DNA from: DASUAL01 sp035763805 | GTDB taxonomy: Bacteria > Gemmatimonadota > Gemmatimonadetes > Gemmatimonadales > GWC2-71-9 | DNA: 20,873 bases | Direction of reading: 5' to 3' | NCBI GenBank assembly: GCA_035763805.1 | Contig: DASUAL010000130.1 | Span: forward strand, 1 to 20,873 | Part shown: positions 1 to 7,682 of the stretch, piece after piece | Layout: the number at the start of each line of letters is the position of its first letter | How positions within the stretch are numbered: position 1 is the stretch's first letter | Translations under genes and position numbers: made by a program | Notes under the pieces: generated by a model | Told to the model about the DNA's origin: nothing | Database searches by the model: none | What the model saw: the letters and a program-made list of their open reading frames with translations, nothing else

Positions 1-1202
1 CAGTTCGTGCTGTTCCAGACGTAGCCGCTCACGCCGGAATGCTTCGGATCCATACTGGACTTGGTGTGGCAAATCGTGCACACGAATGTCGAGTAGTCCG
101 CCGAATTGGTGTGGCAATCGCTGCACGCGTCGGCGCCGTGATGCGGGATCGGGAACCACGTGTGGGTGAACCTCGCGCCCGTCCAGGTCGAGGTCGAGTG
201 GCAATCCTGGCAGCTCGTCGGGAACCCCGCGGGCGCGTGGCTCGGGTTGGTCGTCCCGTCGTAATCCTGTTGGTGGCACGAGACGCACGCCGTGCTCTTG
301 CCCGCGTATACATTGTCGCCGTGGCACTGCAGGCACGCGACGGTGCGGTGCGCGCCGGTGAGGGGACACCCCGTCCGCGAGTGGTCGAAGCTGGCCCCGC
401 TCCAGCTGGTCGTGCTGTGGCAGTCCTGGCAGGTCGTGGGGAGTCCGCCAGTCGCGTGATTGGGGCTGGTCGTCCCGTCGTAGTCCGTCTGGTGGCAAGA
501 CACGCAGGCCGTGCTCTTGCTCGTGTAGGTGGTACCGTGGCACTGGGCGCAGGGAATCGCGCGGTGCGCGCCCGTCAGCGGGAAGCCGCTCGCGTCGTGA
601 TTGAACCGCGCGGCCGCCCAGATCGTCGGGGCGTGGCATTGATTGCAGTTCTGCGGGAACGCGCCCGCCACGTGGTCGGGGTTCTTGGCGAGCTGGTACT
701 GGTCCCGGTGGCAGTCGACGCACTGCCCCGGAAGGCTGACGAACGCCAGCCGCCCCTGGGGCGCGGGCCTGTGGCACGCCTCGCAATCAACCGTGAGGTG
801 GGCGCCGCTGAGCGCGAAACGCGTCATCTGGTGCGCCCGTGCCATGACCGAGCGGTCGAGGAAGCTGCGCGCCGTGTGGCAGCGGGAGCAGTCGTTGCCG
901 AGCTCGCCCCGGTGGACGTCGCGGTGGCAGGAGAGGCACGCACTCGGCGCGCCGCGGAAGTCGAGCGACGCGTGACACGAGCGGCACGCCGCCTGGGCGT
1001 GCGCACCCGAGAGGGCGATGCCCCGCTTCGCGTGGTCAAACGTCGAGCTGATGCGCGCCGGCACCCAGGCCTCGGGCCGATGGCACACGGCGCATTCCTG
1101 CTGGAGCTTCCCGTGCGGATTGGTGGTATGCTGCTGCGTGGCCGCCGTGGCACACACGAAGAAGCTCAGGCCCGCGGTCAGGGCGAGGCTCGTCGGGTTC
1201 AC
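1..1202 (-). CDS. Multihaem cytochrome c, at least 15 CxxCH (3' end outside window)
   Basis: Reading leftwards from a GTG at 1202, the frame stays open to the window edge (about 400 residues seen). It encodes 15 CxxCH haem-attachment motifs (CAVCH, CRSCH, CLSCH, CSRCH, CEACH and so on). The start is supported by GAGGAGAGG about 3-11 nt upstream and by a short Sec-type signal (TAGLSFFVCATAATQQ). The GTG overlaps the stop of the upstream cytochrome in a GTGA junction, so translation is probably coupled. A module recurs: F-x-H, then h-x-L-x-G-x-H, then CxxCH; the extra histidines are plausible distal haem ligands. A 73-residue unit beginning STACVSCHQ and containing DYDGTT is present twice (219-bp period). 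It is likely a periplasmic or outer-surface electron carrier acting with its neighbour. The total haem number and any C-terminal anchor lie outside the window. Confidence 0.9.
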   Translation of the reverse strand, partial: MNPTSLALTAGLSFFVCATAATQQHTTNPHGKLQQECAVCHRPEAWVPARISSTFDHAKRGIALSGAHAQAACRSCHASLDFRGAPSACLSCHRDVHRGELGNDCSRCHTARSFLDRSVMARAHQMTRFALSGAHLTVDCEACHRPAPQGRLAFVSLPGQCVDCHRDQYQLAKNPDHVAGAFPQNCNQCHAPTIWAAARFNHDASGFPLTGAHRAIPCAQCHGTTYTSKSTACVSCHQTDYDGTTSPNHATGGLPTTCQDCHSTTSWSGASFDHSRTGCPLTGAHRTVACLQCHGDNVYAGKSTACVSCHQQDYDGTTNPSHAPAGFPTSCQDCHSTSTWTGARFTHTWFPIPHHGADACSDCHTNSADYSTFVCTICHTKSSMDPKHSGVSGYVWNSTN

Positions 1203-3205
1203 GATCCTCTCCTCACGTTGTCGCCGTGACACGTCTCACACTTGCCTGACACGGGACGGTATACCACGACCGGTTTGCCGCCCGCACCCCGGATCGCGGG
1301 ATGGCAGCGGCTGCAGGGCACGTTCTCGTGGGCGCCTTTCAGCGTGAACGTCGCGTCGCGATTGTGGTCGAAGCGCGTGGCCGGACGAAACGCGTCCAGG
1401 CCATGGCAGCTCTCGCACGCGCCCCGATCGGGACGCTTGGCGAACTGGGCGCCGTGCGGAGTCTCGTGGCAGCCCTCGCAGCCGCGCTTTGGGACGGCGA
1501 ACAGCAGGGGCGCGCTGGACCAGCGCGCGAGGACCAGCGAGGACGCCGTCGCGGGATGTTTCATCTCCCTGTGACAGTCCACGCACGGGACGGCCGCGTG
1601 CGCGCCCTCGAGCCGGAAGTCGTAGCGCTTGTGGATGGCGACGTCGACGGTGGACGGGCGGAAGCGTCGGACCCCGTGGCAGTCGAGACAGCGGGGGAAG
1701 CGCCCGTCGTGGGGATCCACGTGGCACGACGCGCACTCGATTTCCTTCAACTTGAGCGCCACGCCCGCCCGGCCCAGCACCTCGGGACCCGGAAGCGCGG
1801 GCAGGCCTCGCCGGAACGGCCCGTGGCACGCACGACACTCGATCTCGGCGTGCCTGCCCTCGAGGGACAACCGCAGGCTCGCGTGCTGGGCCACCGTGTA
1901 AGTGCTCGGTTTCCAGCCGTCCACCCGGTGACAGGCGGCGCACGCGCCGCGGTCGGCGCGGGAGGCGAGCTGAGCGCCGTGATCGTCGGCGTGGCAGTCG
2001 CGGCACTGGCCCGCCACCGGCCGCATCCATACGCCCGAAGAGCCGAGCTGCGCCGCCGGCACCCCGGCCGGATTCTTCACGTGGCACGCGTTGCACTTCA
2101 CCTGCTGGTGGCGCCCTTCGAGGGGGTACTTTGTCAGGCGGTGCTGCGCCACGGTGTACGTCGAGGGCCGGAAGCCCTGCACGTCGTGACATGGCGCGCA
2201 GTCGACGATCCGGCCCGCCAGGGTCGCGGTGCCCGCGTGCGGGTCCCGGTGACAGTCAGTGCACCTTGCGAAGGCGGGGTTGCGGACGACCTTCCCCGCG
2301 GAGAAGTCGTGGCACTTCTCGCACCCGACCTCGGCGTGCCGCCCGCGCAGCGGGTAGCGCGTGCGATCGTGATTGAACGATGCGGTGCTGACCTTGTTGA
2401 ACCCCGTCGTCACGTGGCACTCGCTGCACGCGCCCCCGAGCCGCCCCCGATGCGGATCGGCGTGGCACGGCACGCACTCGCGGTGCGCGAGCGGCTTGTA
2501 GACCGGGACCGGATTGCCGCGGCGGTCCGTCGCGAGCCGCAACCGCGGGTCCAGGTGGCACGCGGCACACTTCACCTGTAGGTGCTCTCCGGTTAGAGGG
2601 TAGTCGGTCTTCGCGTGGTCGAACCGCGGCGCCGGCTTCCAGTGCTCGACGTCGTGACAGGCGAGGCAGTTGCGGGCAAGCGCCCCACGATGGACGTCGT
2701 CATGACACGACGTGCAGGCCCGCTCGAGTCCCACCCAACCCCACGCCGGCGCCCGGCGCGCGGACAGCCTCGCGGCGCGAGACACGCGAAACGCCGGCCG
2801 GTGACACTTGGCGCATTCCTGCCGCGCGTGGCTCCCCTCGAGCGGCCAGCCCGCGCGCGTGTGATCGAAGCGCTCCGGTGCGCCCTCAGGCCAGCTGATC
2901 AGCGCGAACTCGCGACCCGCGTGATCCGGGTGGCAGGTCGCGCAACGCTGCCGGCGCTCGCGGGCGTGCAGCCCCCGGTCCTGCTGAACGAGCCACGCGA
3001 TCTCCTTGTGACAGTCGAGGCACAGTGCGGTCATCTGCTCCCCGCGTCCACCGCCGTGGCACTTGATGCATTGCCGCGTCCCCTCGAGCTGCTGGTGCGG
3101 CCGCGCGAGGGGTCCGGGCGAGATCTGGGCCGCGGCCCGGCCCCCCCAGCCGCCCAGGCACGCGACTAGCAGCGCCATACCCGCGAGCCGACTCCCGCCG
3201 CCCAC
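1199..3205 (-). CDS. 23-CxxCH multihaem cytochrome c
   Basis: This 668-residue protein has an N-terminal hydrophobic signal (GMALLVACLGGWGGRAAAQ) and 23 CxxCH motifs from about residue 46 to near the C-terminus, so it should be exported and carry up to 23 c-type haems. At least seven copies of a module are visible: F-x-H or a similar segment, then PL-x-G-x-H, then x-V-x-C-x-x-C-H (for example YPLTGEH, YPLRGRH, YPLEGRH). This suggests growth by internal duplication and a linear haem wire. The GTG start at 3205 lies 3 nt after the stop of the dihaem-b gene. An ATG nine codons later is a possible alternative start with a GGGAG further upstream. The product is expected to accept electrons from the membrane protein encoded just upstream. 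The substrate is unknown; nothing shows a nitrite, sulfite or hydroxylamine reductase active site. Confidence 0.92.
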   Translation of the reverse strand: MGGGSRLAGMALLVACLGGWGGRAAAQISPGPLARPHQQLEGTRQCIKCHGGGRGEQMTALCLDCHKEIAWLVQQDRGLHARERRQRCATCHPDHAGREFALISWPEGAPERFDHTRAGWPLEGSHARQECAKCHRPAFRVSRAARLSARRAPAWGWVGLERACTSCHDDVHRGALARNCLACHDVEHWKPAPRFDHAKTDYPLTGEHLQVKCAACHLDPRLRLATDRRGNPVPVYKPLAHRECVPCHADPHRGRLGGACSECHVTTGFNKVSTASFNHDRTRYPLRGRHAEVGCEKCHDFSAGKVVRNPAFARCTDCHRDPHAGTATLAGRIVDCAPCHDVQGFRPSTYTVAQHRLTKYPLEGRHQQVKCNACHVKNPAGVPAAQLGSSGVWMRPVAGQCRDCHADDHGAQLASRADRGACAACHRVDGWKPSTYTVAQHASLRLSLEGRHAEIECRACHGPFRRGLPALPGPEVLGRAGVALKLKEIECASCHVDPHDGRFPRCLDCHGVRRFRPSTVDVAIHKRYDFRLEGAHAAVPCVDCHREMKHPATASSLVLARWSSAPLLFAVPKRGCEGCHETPHGAQFAKRPDRGACESCHGLDAFRPATRFDHNRDATFTLKGAHENVPCSRCHPAIRGAGGKPVVVYRPVSGKCETCHGDNVRRGS

Positions 3206-3208
3206 CTT

Positions 3209-4168
3209 TTACCAGAGCCACGTGGCGCCGAGGGCGACGACGATGGCCACGTGGGCGAGCACCGCGACCAATGCCGCAATCGCGACGGGCCGGTGGAAGA
3301 CGTGCCAGAAGCGGAACACCCGGTGGGTCGCATCGAGCATCCGCGCCTGCTGAGTCAAGGCCATCTCGTGGCGCGCGAGCCGCAGCACGGTCTCGATCGC
3401 CTCGCGGTTCTCCGCGCGCTCCCTCCGGCCCCGGGCTTTCCACAGGCGCCGCAGCCGCCGCGCAGCCCGACGGCGGGCGAGGTCGTCTGTAACCAGGCGT
3501 TTGAGTGTTCCCCAGATCCCCAGGCCGGTTGCGGGCCCGCCCCCGGCGGCGAGCGTCGTCTCGACCAGGGAGAGGTCGAGGCCGCTCTCCCGCGCGATCT
3601 GCTCGAGCAGCGCCTTCCGCCGCGCCCCGATCTCATCCATGGTGAGCTCGACGCCTTGTTTGCTGCGCGGGATGCGCGCGTAGAGGTAGCGACCCACGAT
3701 GCCGCTCAGCCATACGACCATCATCGACCAGAAGCCCAGCCCAATGACGCCCGTAAAGCGCCATGCGGCGTGAACGGCTACGAGCAGCGGGAGCGAGAGA
3801 GCGGCGAGCACATGCACATCGAGCCAGCGGGCGATCGCCCCCGTGAAGGCAAGCCAGCGGAATTTTTTCCGGAGTGGGTACAGCCAAAGGAACACGAAGA
3901 TCGCGAGCGCGAGGAGCCCCGCGCTCTGGCCGACGTATCCCGACGGCTTGAGCCAGGAATGCAAGGGATGCCGAACCCGTTGCACGATCGGCAGCACGTA
4001 GTAGGGCGCACCTGCGAGGCAGATGGCTCCGACCACCGCCATGAACAAGACCGGCCAGCGCCTCGTTCTGGAACGGTCGTCCTCCGTCCGGGCGGGCGGC
4101 TCGCGCCGCAGCGGCGGCCGGGGAGATTGCCGCGGGACCGCGGCGGGAACCGTGTTGGACGAAGGCAT
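3209..4168 (-). CDS. Membrane protein with dihaem cytochrome b-like histidine pattern
   Basis: The chosen ATG at 4168 (MPSSNTV) gives 319 residues and is preceded by a purine-rich AGAGAAG; the reading frame extends further upstream without a convincing start. About five membrane segments are visible: residues 38-61, 82-99, 117-137, 141-163 and 293-316. Between the fourth and fifth is a long, highly charged, probably cytoplasmic helical region (about 168-285). Two helices each carry two histidines exactly 14 residues apart: H119/H133 and H292/H306. This is the spacing used for the two bis-His b haems in bc1-type cytochrome b, so transmembrane electron transfer is likely. It heads an operon with two multihaem cytochromes (3-nt gap to the next gene) and is divergent from a ferredoxin-flavoprotein. 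I do not recognise a named family; the haem-b role is inferred from spacing and context. Confidence 0.8.
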   Translation of the reverse strand: MPSSNTVPAAVPRQSPRPPLRREPPARTEDDRSRTRRWPVLFMAVVGAICLAGAPYYVLPIVQRVRHPLHSWLKPSGYVGQSAGLLALAIFVFLWLYPLRKKFRWLAFTGAIARWLDVHVLAALSLPLLVAVHAAWRFTGVIGLGFWSMMVVWLSGIVGRYLYARIPRSKQGVELTMDEIGARRKALLEQIARESGLDLSLVETTLAAGGGPATGLGIWGTLKRLVTDDLARRRAARRLRRLWKARGRRERAENREAIETVLRLARHEMALTQQARMLDATHRVFRFWHVFHRPVAIAALVAVLAHVAIVVALGATWLW

Positions 4169-4391
4169 GGCTTCTCTTAACTCCCGGGGGCGCGGACAGG
4201 CCGTGACGCGCACCACGGTGAAACCGGCCGAGTGACGTACAAGATCTGTGTGGGTACGGAAGCTGCGACGCGCAAGAAGGGTACCGGCGCGTGACGGCGG
4301 CGGGCGCCGTCGTGGGTGCGGCGAAACGCTGCACATTGCCACCATTCGATACAGGCGACGCCTGACGGTTACGACCTTCATGAAGGTGGAA
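4169..4391. promoter_or_regulatory. Divergent intergenic region between the cytochrome operon and the flavoprotein gene
   Basis: These 223 bases separate two divergent genes of the redox module and must hold promoters for both directions. I could not pick a convincing -35/-10 pair in either direction. The only clear structure is a perfect 14-bp palindrome at the right end, listed separately. No small gene is apparent. Confidence 0.5.
4374..4387. promoter_or_regulatory. 14-bp perfect palindrome over the flavoprotein ribosome-binding site
   Basis: ACCTTCATGAAGGT reads the same on both strands. Its right half contains the AAGG that serves as the SD for the ATG at 4392, and its centre contains an in-frame ATG (4380) that lacks its own SD. 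It could be a dimeric operator or an RNA fold hiding the SD. Only the sequence symmetry is observed; function is a guess. Confidence 0.4.
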
Positions 4392-5750
4392 ATGGAAAGT
4401 ACGCTGATCTACGTCGCGTTCGGGACGATCCTGCTGCTCTCGCTCGTCTCGCACCTGCGCCGCATGCGGCGGAAGGAGGCGGCGGCCCGGGCGGCGGCGG
4501 AGCGAGGGAAGCTCTTCTCCGAGGGGCCCAGGGCCCAGCATCCGCACATCGACGCGACCTACTGCATCGGGTGCGGCGCGTGCGTCGATGCCTGCCCCGA
4601 AGGGGACGTGCTCGCGGTCATCGCCGGGAGGGCCGCGATCGTGAACGGGCACAAGTGCATCGGACACGGGCTGTGCGCGGAAGCCTGCCCGGTGGGCGCG
4701 ATTACGATCGTCATGGCGAGCCCGAGCGTCGGGGCGGACATGCCGCAGCTCACTCCGCAACACGAGACGAACGTGCCGAACATGTTCATCGTGGGGGAGC
4801 TCGGCGGATTGGCCCTGATCAAGAACGCCGTCAACCAGGGCCGTGAGTGCGTGGACACGATTGCGGCGCGGCTCGCGCGCCTGACGCGCGGTCGGGCCGC
4901 GCCCGGCGTGTACGACGTCTGCGTCGTCGGCGCCGGGCCTGGCGGCATCAGCGCCTCGCTCCGCGCCATCGAGCGGAAGCTCAGCTACGTGACGCTGGAA
5001 CAGGACGAGTTCGGCGGCACCGTGGCAAAGTACCCCCGCCAGAAGGTCGTCATGACGAGTCCCGTGGAGTTCCCCCTCCACGGCAGGTTCGGCAAGCTCA
5101 AGATCTCGAAGGAAGACCTCTTGCGATTCTGGCACAAGCTGCACCGGCAAGCCGGCCTCACGGTGAACACGTGCGAGAAGGTCGAGCACGTCGGCCGAGA
5201 GCCGGACGGGACATTCACGATCGAGACGGCGAAGAGCCGTTATCGGGCTTGGACGGTGATTCTGGCGCTCGGGCGCCGGGGCACGCCCCGCAAGCTCGGC
5301 GTCAAGGGAGAAGAGCTGTCGAAGGTCATGTACAGCTTGATCGAGACGGAGGCGTACACCGACGCGAAGATCCTCGTCGTGGGCGGCGGCGACAGCGCTG
5401 TGGAAGCCGCGATGGGGCTCGCACACCAGAAGGGCAATCGGGTCACGCTCTCCTACCGGAAGGAAGCATTCAGCCGCATCAAGGAGCGCAACGCGCAACG
5501 GGTGCGGGAGTCTACGAAGAACGGGAAACTGCAGGTGATCTTCAATTCCCAGCCTGTGGAAATCAGGGAGAAGTCGGTGCTGCTCGACGTGGCCGGCCAA
5601 GTGCGCGAAATCCCAAACGATTACGTCTGGGTGTTCGCCGGTGGGACGCCCCCCAATGAATTCCTGCAAAAGATCGGCGTTCAGGTGGGGCCGCGCGACT
5701 TGACCCTCGAGGCCGAGGCGGAAGCGAAGCTCGCGCGGCGGTCGGCGTGA
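4392..5750 (+). CDS. Membrane-anchored ferredoxin / thioredoxin reductase-like FAD-NAD(P) oxidoreductase
   Basis: This 452-residue protein starts at ATG 4392, 5 nt after AAGG (an ATG at 4380 has no SD). Residues 4-20 form one membrane helix (LIYVAFGTILLLSLV) followed by an arginine-rich stretch, so the rest should face the cytoplasm. Residues 58-68 are a classical CxxCxxCxxxCP 4Fe-4S motif. Residues 89-99 are a second motif in which the second cysteine is His92 (C-x-x-H-x-x-C-x3-CP). FAD-binding VVGAGPGG is at 178-185 and a second Rossmann motif VVGGGDSAVEAA at 329-340 should bind NAD(P)H. No CxxC redox disulfide of true thioredoxin reductases is present. A TrxR C-terminal-type segment (NVPNMFIVGELGG) lies before the FAD motif. 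It probably moves electrons between NAD(P)H and the divergently encoded membrane cytochrome; direction and partner are inferred. Confidence 0.9.
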   Translation: MESTLIYVAFGTILLLSLVSHLRRMRRKEAAARAAAERGKLFSEGPRAQHPHIDATYCIGCGACVDACPEGDVLAVIAGRAAIVNGHKCIGHGLCAEACPVGAITIVMASPSVGADMPQLTPQHETNVPNMFIVGELGGLALIKNAVNQGRECVDTIAARLARLTRGRAAPGVYDVCVVGAGPGGISASLRAIERKLSYVTLEQDEFGGTVAKYPRQKVVMTSPVEFPLHGRFGKLKISKEDLLRFWHKLHRQAGLTVNTCEKVEHVGREPDGTFTIETAKSRYRAWTVILALGRRGTPRKLGVKGEELSKVMYSLIETEAYTDAKILVVGGGDSAVEAAMGLAHQKGNRVTLSYRKEAFSRIKERNAQRVRESTKNGKLQVIFNSQPVEIREKSVLLDVAGQVREIPNDYVWVFAGGTPPNEFLQKIGVQVGPRDLTLEAEAEAKLARRSA

Positions 5751-5753
5751 TGT

Positions 5754-7643
5754 CTAGCGGTACCCCGCCGCCTGCAGGCTGAACAGCTCCGAGTACAGGC
5801 CGCCCCGGGCCACCAGCTCCTCGTGCGTCCCCTGGTCCACCAGCTCGCCCCCCTGCAGCACGAGGATCCGGTCCGCCATCCGCACCGTCGAAAAGCGGTG
5901 CGAGATCAGCACGGCCATGCGTCCCTTGGTCAGCTCGGCGAACCGCAGGAACACCTCGTACTCCGCCCGGGCGTCGAGCGACGCCGTCGGCTCGTCGAGG
6001 ATCAGCACTTGGGCATCCCGCATGTAGGCGCGCCCCAGCGCCACCTTCTGCCATTCGCCGCCCGACAGCTCGACCCCGCCGTCGAAACGGCGGCCCAGCA
6101 TCTGCTCGTACCCCTTCTCGAGCCGTGTCGCGACGGAGTCGGCCAGGCTGCGGCGTGCTGCCTCCCGCACCCGCGCGTCGTCGTCCAGCGCCTCGACCTG
6201 GCTCACCCCGATGTTCTCCTTGAGGATGAAGTCGTAGCGCACGAAATCCTGAAAGATGACGCCGATGTTCTTGCGCAGGCTCTCGAGGTCGTACTCGCGC
6301 AGGTCCACGCCGTCGAGCAGGATCCGCCCCTCGTCCGGATCGTACAGCCGGGCGAGCAGCTTCACGAGCGTCGTCTTTCCCGCCCCGTTCTCCCCCACCA
6401 GCGCGATGCGCTCGCCGGGCTCGAACATGAACGTGAGGTGCCGCACCGCCCAGCGCTCCGAGCCGGGGTAGCGGAACCCGACGTCCTGGAACTCGAAACC
6501 CCGGCGGATCGGCATCGGCACGGGCCGCGCCCCTGCGCGCGAGACCACCCGCGGCTGGACGTCGAAGAACGTGAACAGGTCGGAGAGGTACAGGCTCTGC
6601 TCGAACACCTGCGATAGCGACAGCAAGATCCGCTGGATCAGGTCGCGGCTCTGCCGGAACGAGCCGGCGAGGAACGTCAGCGCGCCGATCGTGAAGCGGC
6701 CCAGCACGGTGAGGTAGATCGTGATCGCGTAGGCGCCGTAGTAACCCAGGGTGCCGATCGTGACGAACAGCGTCGAGACGAGGTTCCGCTTCACCGCGAG
6801 GCGCTTGTTCGCCTCGTAGAATTCGTCGGACAGCCTGGCGTAGCGCCCGACCAGAAAATCCGACAAGCCGAAGAGCTTCACCTCCTTCGCCATCTCGTCC
6901 GACGCCCCGACATAGCGCAGGTAGTCGAGCAGCCGCCGCTCGGGGGTCCATTGAAAGAGGAGCGAGTACCCGAGGGCGGCGAAGTGCGTCTCGCCGAGGA
7001 ACGACGGCAGCACCGCGACGACCAGCAGAAGCAGGAGCCACGGCAAGTGCACCAGCAGGACGCCGGCGAGCGAGGCCAGCGTGACGATGTCCTGAGCCGT
7101 CGAGAGCAGCAGCGCGATGAGCCCGATCCGGCCCACCGTCTGGCGTCGCGCGCGCTCGAGGTGGTCGTAGGTTTCGGCGTCCTCGTACTGCGCGAGATCG
7201 AGCGTGGCCGCGTGCTGCATCAGCCGCACGCTGATGCGGTTCGAGAACAGATCGCCGAGCAGGCTCTCGAGCAAGGACGAGAGACGGGCCAGGCCTTCGC
7301 CAGCCACGGCGATGCCGAGCTCCAGCGCCACCAGCCCGCCGAGGTACCACCAGTCCACGGGCTCCCCCGCCGCGCGCGCCTGCACCGCCGCGATCACCCC
7401 ATCGATGATCAGTTTCCCGATCCACAGCACTGCGAGCGGGACGAAAGAGCGGATCGCCCGCAGGGCGAGGATCGCGATGGTGTACCCGCGGTGCGTCTGG
7501 TAGACCAGTTTGAGGAGCGGTGGGACGTACTTTAGCGCCTGGAGGCGCTCGCCCCAGGTGGGCGGCTTGCCGTCGCCTCCCGAGAGCGGGCTCCTGGGGC
7601 GCGGGAGAATGCCGTGTGAGATGAATCGCGGTGCCGCCGTCAC
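5754..7643 (-). CDS. ABC transporter half-transporter (fused permease and ATPase)
   Basis: This 629-residue protein has an exporter-type membrane domain (about residues 40-345, several hydrophobic helices including 189-216 and 292-327) followed by a nucleotide-binding domain. Walker A is GENGAGKT (417-424), the Q-loop Q465 in FQDF, the signature LSGGE at 526-530, Walker B VLILDE ending at E551, and the switch histidine is H582 in SHRFST. All catalytic residues are intact, so it should work as a homodimer or heterodimer in the inner membrane. The start is GTG 7643, with GGGAAG about 9 nt upstream. It converges on the flavoprotein gene with only 3 bp between the stop codons and is divergent from DUF1800. 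No partner or substrate gene lies beside it, so the cargo (lipid, peptide or drug) cannot be told. Confidence 0.93.
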   Translation of the reverse strand: MTAAPRFISHGILPRPRSPLSGGDGKPPTWGERLQALKYVPPLLKLVYQTHRGYTIAILALRAIRSFVPLAVLWIGKLIIDGVIAAVQARAAGEPVDWWYLGGLVALELGIAVAGEGLARLSSLLESLLGDLFSNRISVRLMQHAATLDLAQYEDAETYDHLERARRQTVGRIGLIALLLSTAQDIVTLASLAGVLLVHLPWLLLLLVVAVLPSFLGETHFAALGYSLLFQWTPERRLLDYLRYVGASDEMAKEVKLFGLSDFLVGRYARLSDEFYEANKRLAVKRNLVSTLFVTIGTLGYYGAYAITIYLTVLGRFTIGALTFLAGSFRQSRDLIQRILLSLSQVFEQSLYLSDLFTFFDVQPRVVSRAGARPVPMPIRRGFEFQDVGFRYPGSERWAVRHLTFMFEPGERIALVGENGAGKTTLVKLLARLYDPDEGRILLDGVDLREYDLESLRKNIGVIFQDFVRYDFILKENIGVSQVEALDDDARVREAARRSLADSVATRLEKGYEQMLGRRFDGGVELSGGEWQKVALGRAYMRDAQVLILDEPTASLDARAEYEVFLRFAELTKGRMAVLISHRFSTVRMADRILVLQGGELVDQGTHEELVARGGLYSELFSLQAAGYR

Positions 7644-7670
7644 GCCTTAACTTCCCAGAGGGATAGGGGT

Positions 7671-7680
7671 CAATATAACC
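7671..7680. promoter_or_regulatory. AT-rich promoter-like element between divergent ABC transporter and DUF1800 genes
   Basis: CAATATAACC is the only AT-rich stretch in the 39-bp gap between the two divergent starts. On the minus strand TATATT is a good -10 hexamer about 30 nt from the ABC transporter start. On the plus strand TATAAC lies only 3 nt before the DUF1800 ATG. No matching -35 was found in either direction. Confidence 0.3.
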
Positions 7681-7682
7681 GC

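Noticed and set aside
39..1229. Long plus-strand open frame opposite the left cytochrome
   Set aside because: The minus strand encodes regular CxxCH motifs with a signal peptide and SD. The plus frame is an artefact of repeated TGC/CAC codons read backwards, giving a Val/Ala/Arg-rich sequence.
1301..2581. Plus-strand open frame of about 426 codons opposite the 23-haem cytochrome
   Set aside because: Same cause; no recognisable domain, Arg/Ala/Val-rich, and fully antisense to an unmistakable gene.
3633..5669. Minus-strand open frame of 678 codons across the divergent region
   Set aside because: It lies antisense to the flavoprotein and out of frame with the cytochrome b-like gene; its sequence is low-complexity and lacks motifs.
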